Below are positions 5,704 to 11,491 of a stretch of DNA of 11,491 nucleotides, in pieces; the first letter of the stretch is position 1; every line of letters begins with the position of its first letter. Source of the stretch: Bacteroidaceae bacterium (lineage in GTDB: Bacteria; Bacteroidota; Bacteroidia; Bacteroidales; Barnesiellaceae_A). The DNA lies in contig JAFZDG010000010.1 of the NCBI GenBank assembly GCA_017561285.1, positions 1 through 11,491 on the forward strand, read 5' to 3'. Position numbers and translations under genes: made by a program. Under the pieces are notes generated by a model. That model made no database searches. It was not told where the DNA came from and saw only the letters and a list, made by a program, of their open reading frames with translations.

Positions 5704-6420
5704 ATGGAAGAGTGGATGCAACGCACATCGCTCCTATTGAGCGAAGAAAAGACTGCCCGGCTGCAAGCCTGCCGCATATTGGTGGTGGGTGTAGGTGGCG
5801 TGGGTGCCTATGCTGCCGAGATGCTGGTACGTGCCGGAGTAGGACGGATGACTATTATCGACAGCGATGTCGTATCGCCATCCAATATCAACCGCCAATT
5901 GGTGGCTCTACACTCAACCATAGGACAAGACAAGGTAGAGGTGTTGGCCAATCGTCTGCGCGACATCAACCCCCAAATGGAACTTTCGGCACGTAAGTGC
6001 TACCTCGATGTAGAGGGTGTAGAAGACTTATTGCGAGAGGGATACGACTTTGTTGTAGATGCCATAGATACTGTAGCACCCAAGGTTGCTTTGCTGGCCA
6101 CTTGTATACGACAAGGTATAGCAGTGGTATCATCGATGGGTGCCGGAGCACGTACCGACCTCACACAAATACGCTATGCCGATATTGCCGATACCTTCCA
6201 TTGCGGATTGGCTCGTGCAGTGCGTCAACGACTGCGCAAAATGGGCGTACGGGGTAAGTTGCCCGTAGTATTTTCTACCGAAGAACCTCACGCCGAAGCA
6301 GTGCAAGAAGTTGTGGGCGAACGCAACAAACGTACTACCGTAGGTACGGTATCATATATGCCGGCTGTATTTGGTTGCTACTTAGCAGCATACGTAATAA
6401 GAAGAGTGACACAACAATGA
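5704..6420 (+). CDS. tcdA: tRNA threonylcarbamoyladenosine dehydratase TcdA (CsdL/YgdL family)
   Basis: This 238-residue E1/ThiF-like ATP-dependent enzyme converts t6A37 of ANN-decoding tRNAs to its cyclic form, ct6A. The N-terminus (MEEWMQRTSLLLSEEK) is the usual TcdA lead-in, where 'RT..L(L/I)G.E' is common. The Rossmann ATP-binding loop is VGVGGVGAYAAEML (28-41). The ribose-contacting acidic residues are in IIDSD (51-55), and NINRQL (61-66) supplies the arginine that acts on ATP in E1-like enzymes. K77 in GQDKVEV and VVDAIDTVAPKVAL (117-130) match the adenylation core. The C-terminal segment TVGTVSYMPAVFGCYLAAYVIRR (212-234) is conserved and hydrophobic, and may contact the membrane. Its stop overlaps the next gene's start (ATGA), so it is translationally coupled to the ABC ATPase. 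Confusion with MoeB/ThiF is unlikely because the CxxC zinc motifs of those proteins are absent. Confidence 0.93.
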   Translation: MEEWMQRTSLLLSEEKTARLQACRILVVGVGGVGAYAAEMLVRAGVGRMTIIDSDVVSPSNINRQLVALHSTIGQDKVEVLANRLRDINPQMELSARKCYLDVEGVEDLLREGYDFVVDAIDTVAPKVALLATCIRQGIAVVSSMGAGARTDLTQIRYADIADTFHCGLARAVRQRLRKMGVRGKLPVVFSTEEPHAEAVQEVVGERNKRTTVGTVSYMPAVFGCYLAAYVIRRVTQQ

Positions 6421-7097
6421 TAGAGATCAAAAACATAACAAAAAGGTTTGACTCCCTGGAGGTACTCAAAGGAGTGGATATTACCATTCCCGACCATGAG
6501 ATTGTGTCGATAGTGGGAGCCAGCGGAGCAGGCAAAACAACGCTATTGCAGATTGTAGGCACACTCGAAAAGCCCACATCGGGAAGCATCCTTTTTGATG
6601 GTAAACGGGTAGATAATCTCCCCGATAAGGAGATGGCCGGTTTCCGCAACGCTAATATCGGTTTTGTCTTTCAGTTTCACCAACTGTTACCCGAATTTAC
6701 GGCATTGGAGAATGTAATGATACCGGCTATGATAGGCGGATGTCGCAGTCGCGATGCCGAAAAACGTGCAAGCCAATTGCTCGACTATTTGGGACTGACC
6801 AATCGTTGTTCGCATAAGCCGGCTCAACTATCGGGCGGCGAAAAGCAACGGGTTGCTGTGGCGCGTGCCTTGGTAAACAATCCGGCTGTGGTACTCGCCG
6901 ATGAGCCTTCGGGCAGCCTCGACACACACAACAAGACCGAGTTGCACAACCTTTTCTTTGATTTACGCCGCGAATTTGGTCACACATTTGTCATTGTTAC
7001 GCACGATGAGACACTGGCCAACCTCTCCGACCGCACCATACGACTGCAAGACGGAGTGGTTATAGCCGATGTGACAAACAACAATAAAAACACGTAA
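6417..7097 (+). CDS. lolD: LolD-type ABC transporter ATP-binding protein
   Basis: This 226-residue ATPase subunit belongs to the MacB/FtsE/LolD branch. In the Lol system LolD powers release of lipoproteins from the inner membrane by LolCE. Walker A is GASGAGKTT (34-42), with the Q-loop glutamine at 86 in FVFQFHQLLPEFTALENV. The signature is LSGGEKQRVAVARAL (138-152), Walker B VVLADEPSGSLD (158-169) and the switch histidine H196 in VIVTHDE. HQLLPEFTALENV is the form typical of LolD, but FtsE or MacB-like exporters share most motifs, so the symbol is less sure than the family. The start chosen overlaps the tcdA stop by ATGA; the frame also extends upstream to 6375, but that would lie within tcdA. 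No permease gene (LolC/E type) is adjacent, so its partner must be elsewhere. A lipoprotein gene starts 15 bases downstream, which may be coincidence. Confidence 0.88.
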   Translation: MIEIKNITKRFDSLEVLKGVDITIPDHEIVSIVGASGAGKTTLLQIVGTLEKPTSGSILFDGKRVDNLPDKEMAGFRNANIGFVFQFHQLLPEFTALENVMIPAMIGGCRSRDAEKRASQLLDYLGLTNRCSHKPAQLSGGEKQRVAVARALVNNPAVVLADEPSGSLDTHNKTELHNLFFDLRREFGHTFVIVTHDETLANLSDRTIRLQDGVVIADVTNNNKNT

Positions 7098-7112
7098 GAA
7101 AAAATTAAGAAT

Positions 7113-7772
7113 ATGAGAAACCTACTGAAGCTGATATTGCTTGTCACTGCCATTGCCATAGGTTTGACGAGTTGCGAAGAGACCAATAACAACGGACCGG
7201 TAGTTTATTATGCCGACTTTGTTTCGTGTCGCGTACAGCCCAACGAGCCATTGAGTTTCGAGCATATCTTGCGCAATGACCAAGGCAGTGTTATGCTCTA
7301 CCCCAATCCCTCTATCGAAGCATCGGTTTACAACGGACAACGTATATTGTTGCAATATTACGTAAACCGCACCAATGACGATAACAGCCTTGAAATCACT
7401 CCGCTACAGCTTGTTCCGGCACGCCACGATACCATTATTGCTGCTACAGCCGATACATTGGCTGCATATCCCAACCATCCGTTGAGAATAAACACCATAT
7501 GGCGAACAGGTAGCTACATCAACTTCGATATGGCTTTGGAATACTACAATCTTCCTCACCGTCTCGACCTCTTCAGCAATCCCGAACAAGCTCCCGGAGA
7601 CACCTTAGACATCATTTTGCGCCACGACCGCAACGGCGATGCCGTAGGATATTGGACCGCTGCATACGCATCGTTCTATATTCCCAATCTGGCCTCATAC
7701 AAGGCTGTGCGAGTATATGCCAATATATCAAACAATATGCAAGAAAATATTGTCGTGAATATCCAAGACTAA
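7113..7772 (+). CDS. NigD-like lipoprotein
   Basis: This 219-residue protein has a type II signal peptide: basic start MRNLLK, hydrophobic core, and lipobox GLTSC with Cys21 as the lipidated residue. The acidic/Asn-rich EETNNN right after the cysteine fits outer-membrane or surface export in Bacteroidales. The rest looks all-beta. An N-terminal OB-like part contains NGQRILLQYYV followed by LEITPLQLV. A C-terminal part has INTIWRTGSYINFDMALEYYNLPHRLDLF, then DTLDIILRHDRNGD and a final ASFYIPNL strand. The order 'GQRvlvxY.. / yINf..eyy..pH.l.L / l.LRHd.nGD / SFy.l' is what I associate with the NigD family (NigD N- and C-terminal domains), whose function is unknown beyond an early link to bacteriocin clusters. 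No bacteriocin genes are present here. It is likely co-transcribed with the ABC ATPase upstream (15-base gap) and DUF3467 downstream (21-base gap). Confidence 0.68.
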   Translation: MRNLLKLILLVTAIAIGLTSCEETNNNGPVVYYADFVSCRVQPNEPLSFEHILRNDQGSVMLYPNPSIEASVYNGQRILLQYYVNRTNDDNSLEITPLQLVPARHDTIIAATADTLAAYPNHPLRINTIWRTGSYINFDMALEYYNLPHRLDLFSNPEQAPGDTLDIILRHDRNGDAVGYWTAAYASFYIPNLASYKAVRVYANISNNMQENIVVNIQD

Positions 7773-7793
7773 TCAATAAAAACAATCATAATT

Positions 7794-8090
7794 ATGGAAG
7801 AAAAGAAAGGTTTACAAATCGAACTTACCCCCGAGGTAGCCGAGGGTATCTACTCAAACTTGGCTATCATCTCACACTCTTCATCAGAGTTTGTCATTGA
7901 CTTTGCCCGCACAATGCCCGGTGTACCCAAAGCACCCGTTAAATCGCGCATCATTCTTGCCCCCGAACACGCCAAGCGTTTGTTGCTTGCATTGCAAGAC
8001 AATCTTGCCAAATACGAGCAACAACATGGCACAATACTCGATCCTCGCGGCGGATTTATTCCCTTCGTAGGTCCCGGTGGTAAAGCATAA
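7794..8090 (+). CDS. DUF3467 domain protein
   Basis: This is a small 98-residue cytoplasmic protein with no signal peptide and no membrane segment. It matches the DUF3467 pattern: LTPEVAEGIYSNLAIISHSSSEFVIDFA (11-38), then PGVPKAPVKSRIILAPEHAKRLLLAL (42-67), and a QQHG segment before a Gly/Pro-rich tail (DPRGGFIPFVGPGGK). The first half should form a beta-rich fold and the second a helix. The family is widespread and of unknown function. Nothing here shows catalytic residues. It follows the NigD-like gene by 21 bases, so it probably ends the tcdA-lolD-nigD-like transcription unit. It is followed by an inverted-repeat element (8104-8171) that starts 13 bases after the stop. Confidence 0.85.
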   Translation: MEEKKGLQIELTPEVAEGIYSNLAIISHSSSEFVIDFARTMPGVPKAPVKSRIILAPEHAKRLLLALQDNLAKYEQQHGTILDPRGGFIPFVGPGGKA

Positions 8091-8103
8091 AAAACAAAGA
8101 AAA

Positions 8104-8171
8104 GAGGGTGAGTCATAATATAGCTCAATGAGTGTTTGCCATATCTCCCGGCTATATTATGACATATCCTC
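8104..8171. repeat. Inverted-repeat element between DUF3467 and rsgA
   Basis: A perfect 13-base inverted repeat, GTCATAATATAGC (8112-8124) and GCTATATTATGAC (8151-8163), encloses a 26-base loop. Outside a symmetrical 4-by-4 mismatch lies a further pair, GAGG (8104-8107) with CCTC (8168-8171). The whole is 68 bases and nearly symmetrical. It could fold as a long RNA hairpin in the DUF3467-rsgA interval, protect or attenuate the transcript, or be a palindromic repeat of the REP/MITE kind. No T-tract follows, so a simple intrinsic terminator is unlikely. A decayed relative is at 488-555. Confidence 0.85.
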
Positions 8172-8196
8172 ATATCAACACTATTACACCCCATAG

Positions 8197-9126
8197 ATGA
8201 CACAAGGCATTGTTATAAAGAGTACAGGCAGTTGGTACACCGTCAAGACCGATACCGGAGAGGTAGTCGATTGCAAGGTAAAAGGTAAGTTTCGCCTTCG
8301 AGGCATTCGCAGCACCAATCCCGTAGCTGTGGGCGATCGTGTACACATTACGGTAGCCGATGACGGCTCGGCTTTTATTACCGAGATAGAGACTCGCCGC
8401 AACTACATTGTGTGCCGAGCTTCCAACCTATCGAAAGAGAGCCACATCATTGCGGCCAATCTCGATGCTGCGGTATTGGTAGTTACTGTCGAACATCCTC
8501 GCACCAATTTGGTCTTTATCGATCGTTTTTTGGCTACTGCCGAGGCCTACGCTGTACCCACCTATATCGTTATAAACAAGTGCGACCTTTATACACCCGA
8601 AGAGATGGAGTATGCCTTAGGAGTACAACATCTATACAGCACCATAGGCTATCCTACACGCCTCATATCGGCTACAACGGGCGAGGGCGTAGAGTGGTTG
8701 GCCGGCGAAATAAAAGACAAACTTACACTCTTCTCGGGAAACTCGGGCGTGGGTAAATCTTCGCTCATCAATCGTCTGGTGCCGGGACTAAATCTCAAAA
8801 CCGGAGCTTTGTCGGTACAACACGACACAGGTATGCACACAACCACTTTCTCGCAGATGTTTGAGCTGCCCCAAGGTGGATACATCATAGACACTCCGGG
8901 TATCAAGGGTTTTGGTACGATCGACTTCGATCCATCTACGGTGGCTCACTATTTCCCCGAGATTTTTGCTGCATCGCACAACTGCCGTTTCAACAACTGC
9001 ACCCACCGCAATGAGCCGGGTTGTGCCGTACTCGCCGCACTGCAAAACCACTACATCAGCGAGTCGCGATATGCCTCATACCTGAGCATTATCGATGACA
9101 GTTCCGATGGAAAGTATCGCACATAG
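8197..9126 (+). CDS. rsgA: Small ribosomal subunit biogenesis GTPase RsgA (YjeQ)
   Basis: This 309-residue, circularly permuted GTPase helps mature the decoding centre of the 30S subunit. An N-terminal OB fold (about 1-70, opening GIVIKSTGSWYTVKT and with VGDRVHI at 45-51) binds the 30S. The GTPase motifs come in permuted order: G4 NKCD at 127-130, G5 ISATTGEG at 157-164, G1 SGNSGVGKSSL at 180-190, G2 threonine in MHTTT (213-217), then G3 DTPG at 232-235. A zinc finger C263-x4-C268-x-H270-x5-C276 closes the protein with a short helical tail. All expected zinc ligands are present and the length is normal. The start ATG lies 26 bases after the inverted-repeat element. No TAnnTTTG box is visible nearby, so it may be read from the upstream unit through that element. 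Confidence 0.97.
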   Translation: MTQGIVIKSTGSWYTVKTDTGEVVDCKVKGKFRLRGIRSTNPVAVGDRVHITVADDGSAFITEIETRRNYIVCRASNLSKESHIIAANLDAAVLVVTVEHPRTNLVFIDRFLATAEAYAVPTYIVINKCDLYTPEEMEYALGVQHLYSTIGYPTRLISATTGEGVEWLAGEIKDKLTLFSGNSGVGKSSLINRLVPGLNLKTGALSVQHDTGMHTTTFSQMFELPQGGYIIDTPGIKGFGTIDFDPSTVAHYFPEIFAASHNCRFNNCTHRNEPGCAVLAALQNHYISESRYASYLSIIDDSSDGKYRT

Positions 9127-9177
9127 CCACCCCACAAGGCCATTGCGTTATACCAATATAAAATATGATTATAAGTT

Positions 9178-11328
9178 ATGCTCGACACTCTATTTACACT
9201 GCCCATAGACAATCCGGTACTCATATTCTTTATCGTACTGGCTATCATTCTGTTGGCACCCATCGTGCTCAACCGTTTTCGCATACCTCATATCATAGGA
9301 CTCATTATTGCCGGTATCATCATAGGCCCACATGGATTGCACTTGCTAGCTCGTGATAGCAGTTTCGAGATTTTCGGACAAGTAGGTATTCTATACCTGA
9401 TGTTTTTGGCGGGTATCGAGATGGATATATTCTCGCTCATTCGCAACCGCAAGCCCGGTATTATATTTGGCTTGCTCACCTTTGGCATACCCATGATTTT
9501 GGGTACGGTAGCCAGCCACTATCTGCTACACCTCGATTGGCTCATTTCTATGTTGCTATCGAGTATGTTTGCTTCGCACACACTCATCTCCTATCCTATC
9601 GTTAGTCGTTACGGCATCAACCGCTACGCACCGGTCACAGTGGCTGTGGCGGGCACTATATTTGCCATACTCGGCTCTTTGATTGTTTTTGCCATCGTTA
9701 CAGGCTCCCTCTCGGGCGACACAAGTACAACCTACTGGGTGGCTTTTGTCATCAAAGTTATTGCCTACGCTCTCTTCATCATATTTGTCTATCCACACCT
9801 CATACGATGGTTTTTCAAGACCTACAGCGACAATGTAATGCAGTTTATATTCGTATTGGCACTTGTTTTCTTGTCATCGTTTATAGCCGAGTTTATAGGC
9901 CTGCTATCTATCATTGGTGCATTTTTTGCCGGTATCATTCTCAATCGCTATATACCCTCGGTATCGCCATTGATGAACCGACTTGAGTTTGTTGGTAACG
10001 CACTCTTTATCCCCTACTTCCTCATAGGTGTGGGTATGATGATAGACCTGGGTATCATCGTAGAACACCCCGAGTTGTTGCTTGTGGCCGTCATTATGTG
10101 CTTTATAGCGGTGAGCACCAAGTGGATAGCAGCATGGATGATACAACGCATATTCCACTACACCGCAACCGACCGACGACTCATCTTTGGTATCACTTCG
10201 GCCAAAGCTGCCGTTTCGTTGGCTGCCGTTATCGTAGGCCGTCAGTTGGGCGTATTCGATGATGCTATTCTCAACGGCACCATCATTATGATATTGGTTA
10301 CTTGCACCGTAAGCTCTATCCTCACCGAGCGTGCATCGAGCAAGATTGTTGTACAGTTGCAAGACCAAGAACCCTCTCCGGCAGAGTCGGCCGTAAACGA
10401 AGACCGCATACTCATACCCGTTGCCAACCCTGCTACCGTAGAACGACTCGTCAATATGGCATTGCTTATGAAAAAACCCAAACGCAACACGCCCATATAT
10501 GCCCTATATGTCAATGACGACTCGAAGACGAGCAACCAATATGCCTCTCAACGCATTCTACAACAAGCATCGAAAGCAGCCTCGGCGGCCGATGCTCAAC
10601 TCGTTCCCATATCGCGCTACGACCTCAACATTGCCAGCGGTATATTGAACACTGTCAAGGAACACAACATCAGCGAAATTGTGCTCGGATTGCACCACAA
10701 AGCCAATATTGTCGATTCGTTTTTTGGCTCTAAAATAGAGAATATGCTGCGTGGCACGCATAAGATGATATGGATTACCAAGTGCTCTACGCCGCCCGAC
10801 ACTACTTCGCGCATCATCGTATCGGTTCCGCCAATGGCCGAGTACGAAACAGGATTTGCCACATGGATAGACCGCCTGGCCAATATATCGCAACAAATAG
10901 GGTGTCGCATCATATTCTATGCCTACGAGGCTACAATACCCCACATAGAGGGCGTTTTAATGCGCCGTAACGACAAGATACGCCACGAGTATAGCAAAGT
11001 AGAGTCGTGGGACGATATGCTGTTGCTGAGCAACGTAGTAAGCGAGGATGACCTCTTTGTTGTCGTATCGGCGCGCCGGGCATCGGTTTCGTTCAATACC
11101 GACTACGATAAACTGCCGGCATTCCTTACCCAATACTTTGCCGACAACAATCTTATAGTGCTATATCCCGAGCAATTTGGCACTGCTACACCCAATACAG
11201 CAACCTTCCACGATCCTTTGGCACAATCGGCCGAGACAAGTTCGCATGGTCTGCTCGGTATGCGCGATGGTTTGGATATTTTCGCCCGTTGGAAAAAGAA
11301 AATTACCGACCGCTTCCGCCGACAATAA
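9178..11328 (+). CDS. CPA2-family cation:proton antiporter with universal-stress-protein-like C-terminus
   Basis: This 716-residue inner-membrane protein has an N-terminal transport domain (about 1-385) with roughly 12 hydrophobic helices. Recognisable segments are LNRFRIPHIIGLIIAGIIIGPHGL (31-54), GILYLMFLAGIEMD (70-83) and GLLSIIGAFFAGIILNR (241-257), plus FLIGVGMMIDLG (281-292) and the late SAKAAVSLAAVIVGRQLGV (341-359). These are the usual landmarks of Na+/K+:H+ exchangers of the KefB/NapA type. The cytosolic C-terminus (about 405-715) appears to hold two USP-like alpha/beta units: one starting EDRILIPVANPATVERLVNMA, with a HNISEIVLGLHHKANIVDSFFGS segment, and one starting SRIIVSVPPMAEYETGF. 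They probably sense nucleotides or regulate transport. There is no TrkA-N domain. In the helix where many relatives have an Asp (around 160-178) the sequence is GTIFAILGSLIVF, without an acidic residue. It lies 51 bases after rsgA. Ion specificity cannot be deduced. Confidence 0.88.
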   Translation: MLDTLFTLPIDNPVLIFFIVLAIILLAPIVLNRFRIPHIIGLIIAGIIIGPHGLHLLARDSSFEIFGQVGILYLMFLAGIEMDIFSLIRNRKPGIIFGLLTFGIPMILGTVASHYLLHLDWLISMLLSSMFASHTLISYPIVSRYGINRYAPVTVAVAGTIFAILGSLIVFAIVTGSLSGDTSTTYWVAFVIKVIAYALFIIFVYPHLIRWFFKTYSDNVMQFIFVLALVFLSSFIAEFIGLLSIIGAFFAGIILNRYIPSVSPLMNRLEFVGNALFIPYFLIGVGMMIDLGIIVEHPELLLVAVIMCFIAVSTKWIAAWMIQRIFHYTATDRRLIFGITSAKAAVSLAAVIVGRQLGVFDDAILNGTIIMILVTCTVSSILTERASSKIVVQLQDQEPSPAESAVNEDRILIPVANPATVERLVNMALLMKKPKRNTPIYALYVNDDSKTSNQYASQRILQQASKAASAADAQLVPISRYDLNIASGILNTVKEHNISEIVLGLHHKANIVDSFFGSKIENMLRGTHKMIWITKCSTPPDTTSRIIVSVPPMAEYETGFATWIDRLANISQQIGCRIIFYAYEATIPHIEGVLMRRNDKIRHEYSKVESWDDMLLLSNVVSEDDLFVVVSARRASVSFNTDYDKLPAFLTQYFADNNLIVLYPEQFGTATPNTATFHDPLAQSAETSSHGLLGMRDGLDIFARWKKKITDRFRRQ

Positions 11329-11491
11329 TCGTATCGGGGTGCGCCTATAAACAAGACAGCGCAATAAACTTCGATAACACATATAGTATCCCATCGAACG
11401 CTATACAGCCTCTCATGCAAGTTTCCATCAAATCGGGGTGCGAAGCACCGGTTGAGGGGCTTTACGCTCCGAAATACGGTAGCCCCGTACG
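11329..11491. other. Non-coding right edge with repeated 11-mer and hairpins
   Basis: No gene is visible after the antiporter stop. The 11-mer ATCGGGGTGCG occurs at 11333-11343 and again at 11432-11442. The second copy runs into a small hairpin GGTGC-GAA-GCACC (11437-11449). This is followed by a second one, GGGGCT (11456-11461) pairing with AGCCCC (11481-11486), with an inner CCG/CGG stem. CGGGG at 11434-11438 could instead pair with CCCCG at 11483-11487. The structure may continue beyond the window. Its nature (terminator, intergenic repeat or start of an RNA gene) cannot be settled. Confidence 0.5.

Noticed and set aside
6375..6416. Upstream extension of the ABC ATPase starting within tcdA
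   Set aside because: The ATG at 6417 begins the typical MIEIKNITKRF start of the family and gives the common ATGA overlap; the extension is only tcdA's other frame.
8112..8163. Reading the inverted repeat as an ordinary rho-independent terminator
   Set aside because: The stem is AT-rich with a 26-base loop and there is no T-run on either side.
1..11491. parS site for the ParB encoded here
   Set aside because: I looked for TGTTTCACGTGAAACA-like palindromes on both strands and saw none; GGTTTCACC at 20-28 and GGTGAAACC at 2411-2419 are only partial half-site look-alikes.
1..11491. CRISPR array, tRNA, rRNA, transposase, phage or defence genes
   Set aside because: No spaced repeats, cloverleaf, conserved RNA segments or matching protein motifs were visible in any frame.

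Overview
The window reads as chromosomal DNA of a member of the Bacteroidota, most likely a gut-type Bacteroidales. The signs are promoter -7 boxes of the TAnnTTTG type before several genes, little sign of Shine-Dalgarno sequences, lipoproteins ending in LTxC lipoboxes, and protein families typical of this group (fimbrillin-like lipoprotein, NigD-like lipoprotein, DUF5683, DUF3467). Genus cannot be fixed from the sequence alone. There are ten complete genes and one truncated gene. I see no tRNA, rRNA, CRISPR array, transposase or phage gene.

Left part (1-4469, all genes on the minus strand): the N-terminus of a fimbrillin-like lipoprotein runs off the left edge (1-181). Upstream of it lie a candidate promoter and a ten-base C homopolymer. 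A tight four-gene operon follows, transcribed leftward: parA, parB, a DUF5683 membrane protein and an MltD-like lytic transglycosylase with two LysM domains. Gaps are only 3-5 bases. It joins chromosome partitioning with cell-envelope functions.

Centre (4470-4838): a divergent regulatory region between parA and surE. It holds the parA promoter, two DnaA-box-like nonamers 20 bases apart, and a striking 80-base-period tandem duplication. Each duplicated unit carries a 20-base palindrome and a -7-type box. The downstream copy forms the surE promoter.

Right part (4839-11328, all genes on the plus strand): surE (nucleotidase), tcdA (tRNA t6A dehydratase), a LolD-type ABC ATPase whose start overlaps the tcdA stop, a NigD-like lipoprotein, a DUF3467 protein, rsgA (30S assembly GTPase) and a large CPA2-type cation:proton antiporter with a cytosolic universal-stress-protein-like tail. 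tcdA to the DUF3467 gene probably form one transcription unit. A 68-base inverted-repeat element (8104-8171) separates DUF3467 from rsgA. A decayed relative of this element lies downstream of mltD (488-555), so it seems to be a dispersed intergenic family. The right edge (11329-11491) is non-coding, with a repeated 11-mer and GC-rich hairpins.

Most of the window is housekeeping. The parts least explained by the genes are the duplicated promoter/operator module, the dispersed inverted-repeat family, the homopolymer before the fimbrillin gene, and the apparent lack of an acidic residue in the expected transport segment of the antiporter.
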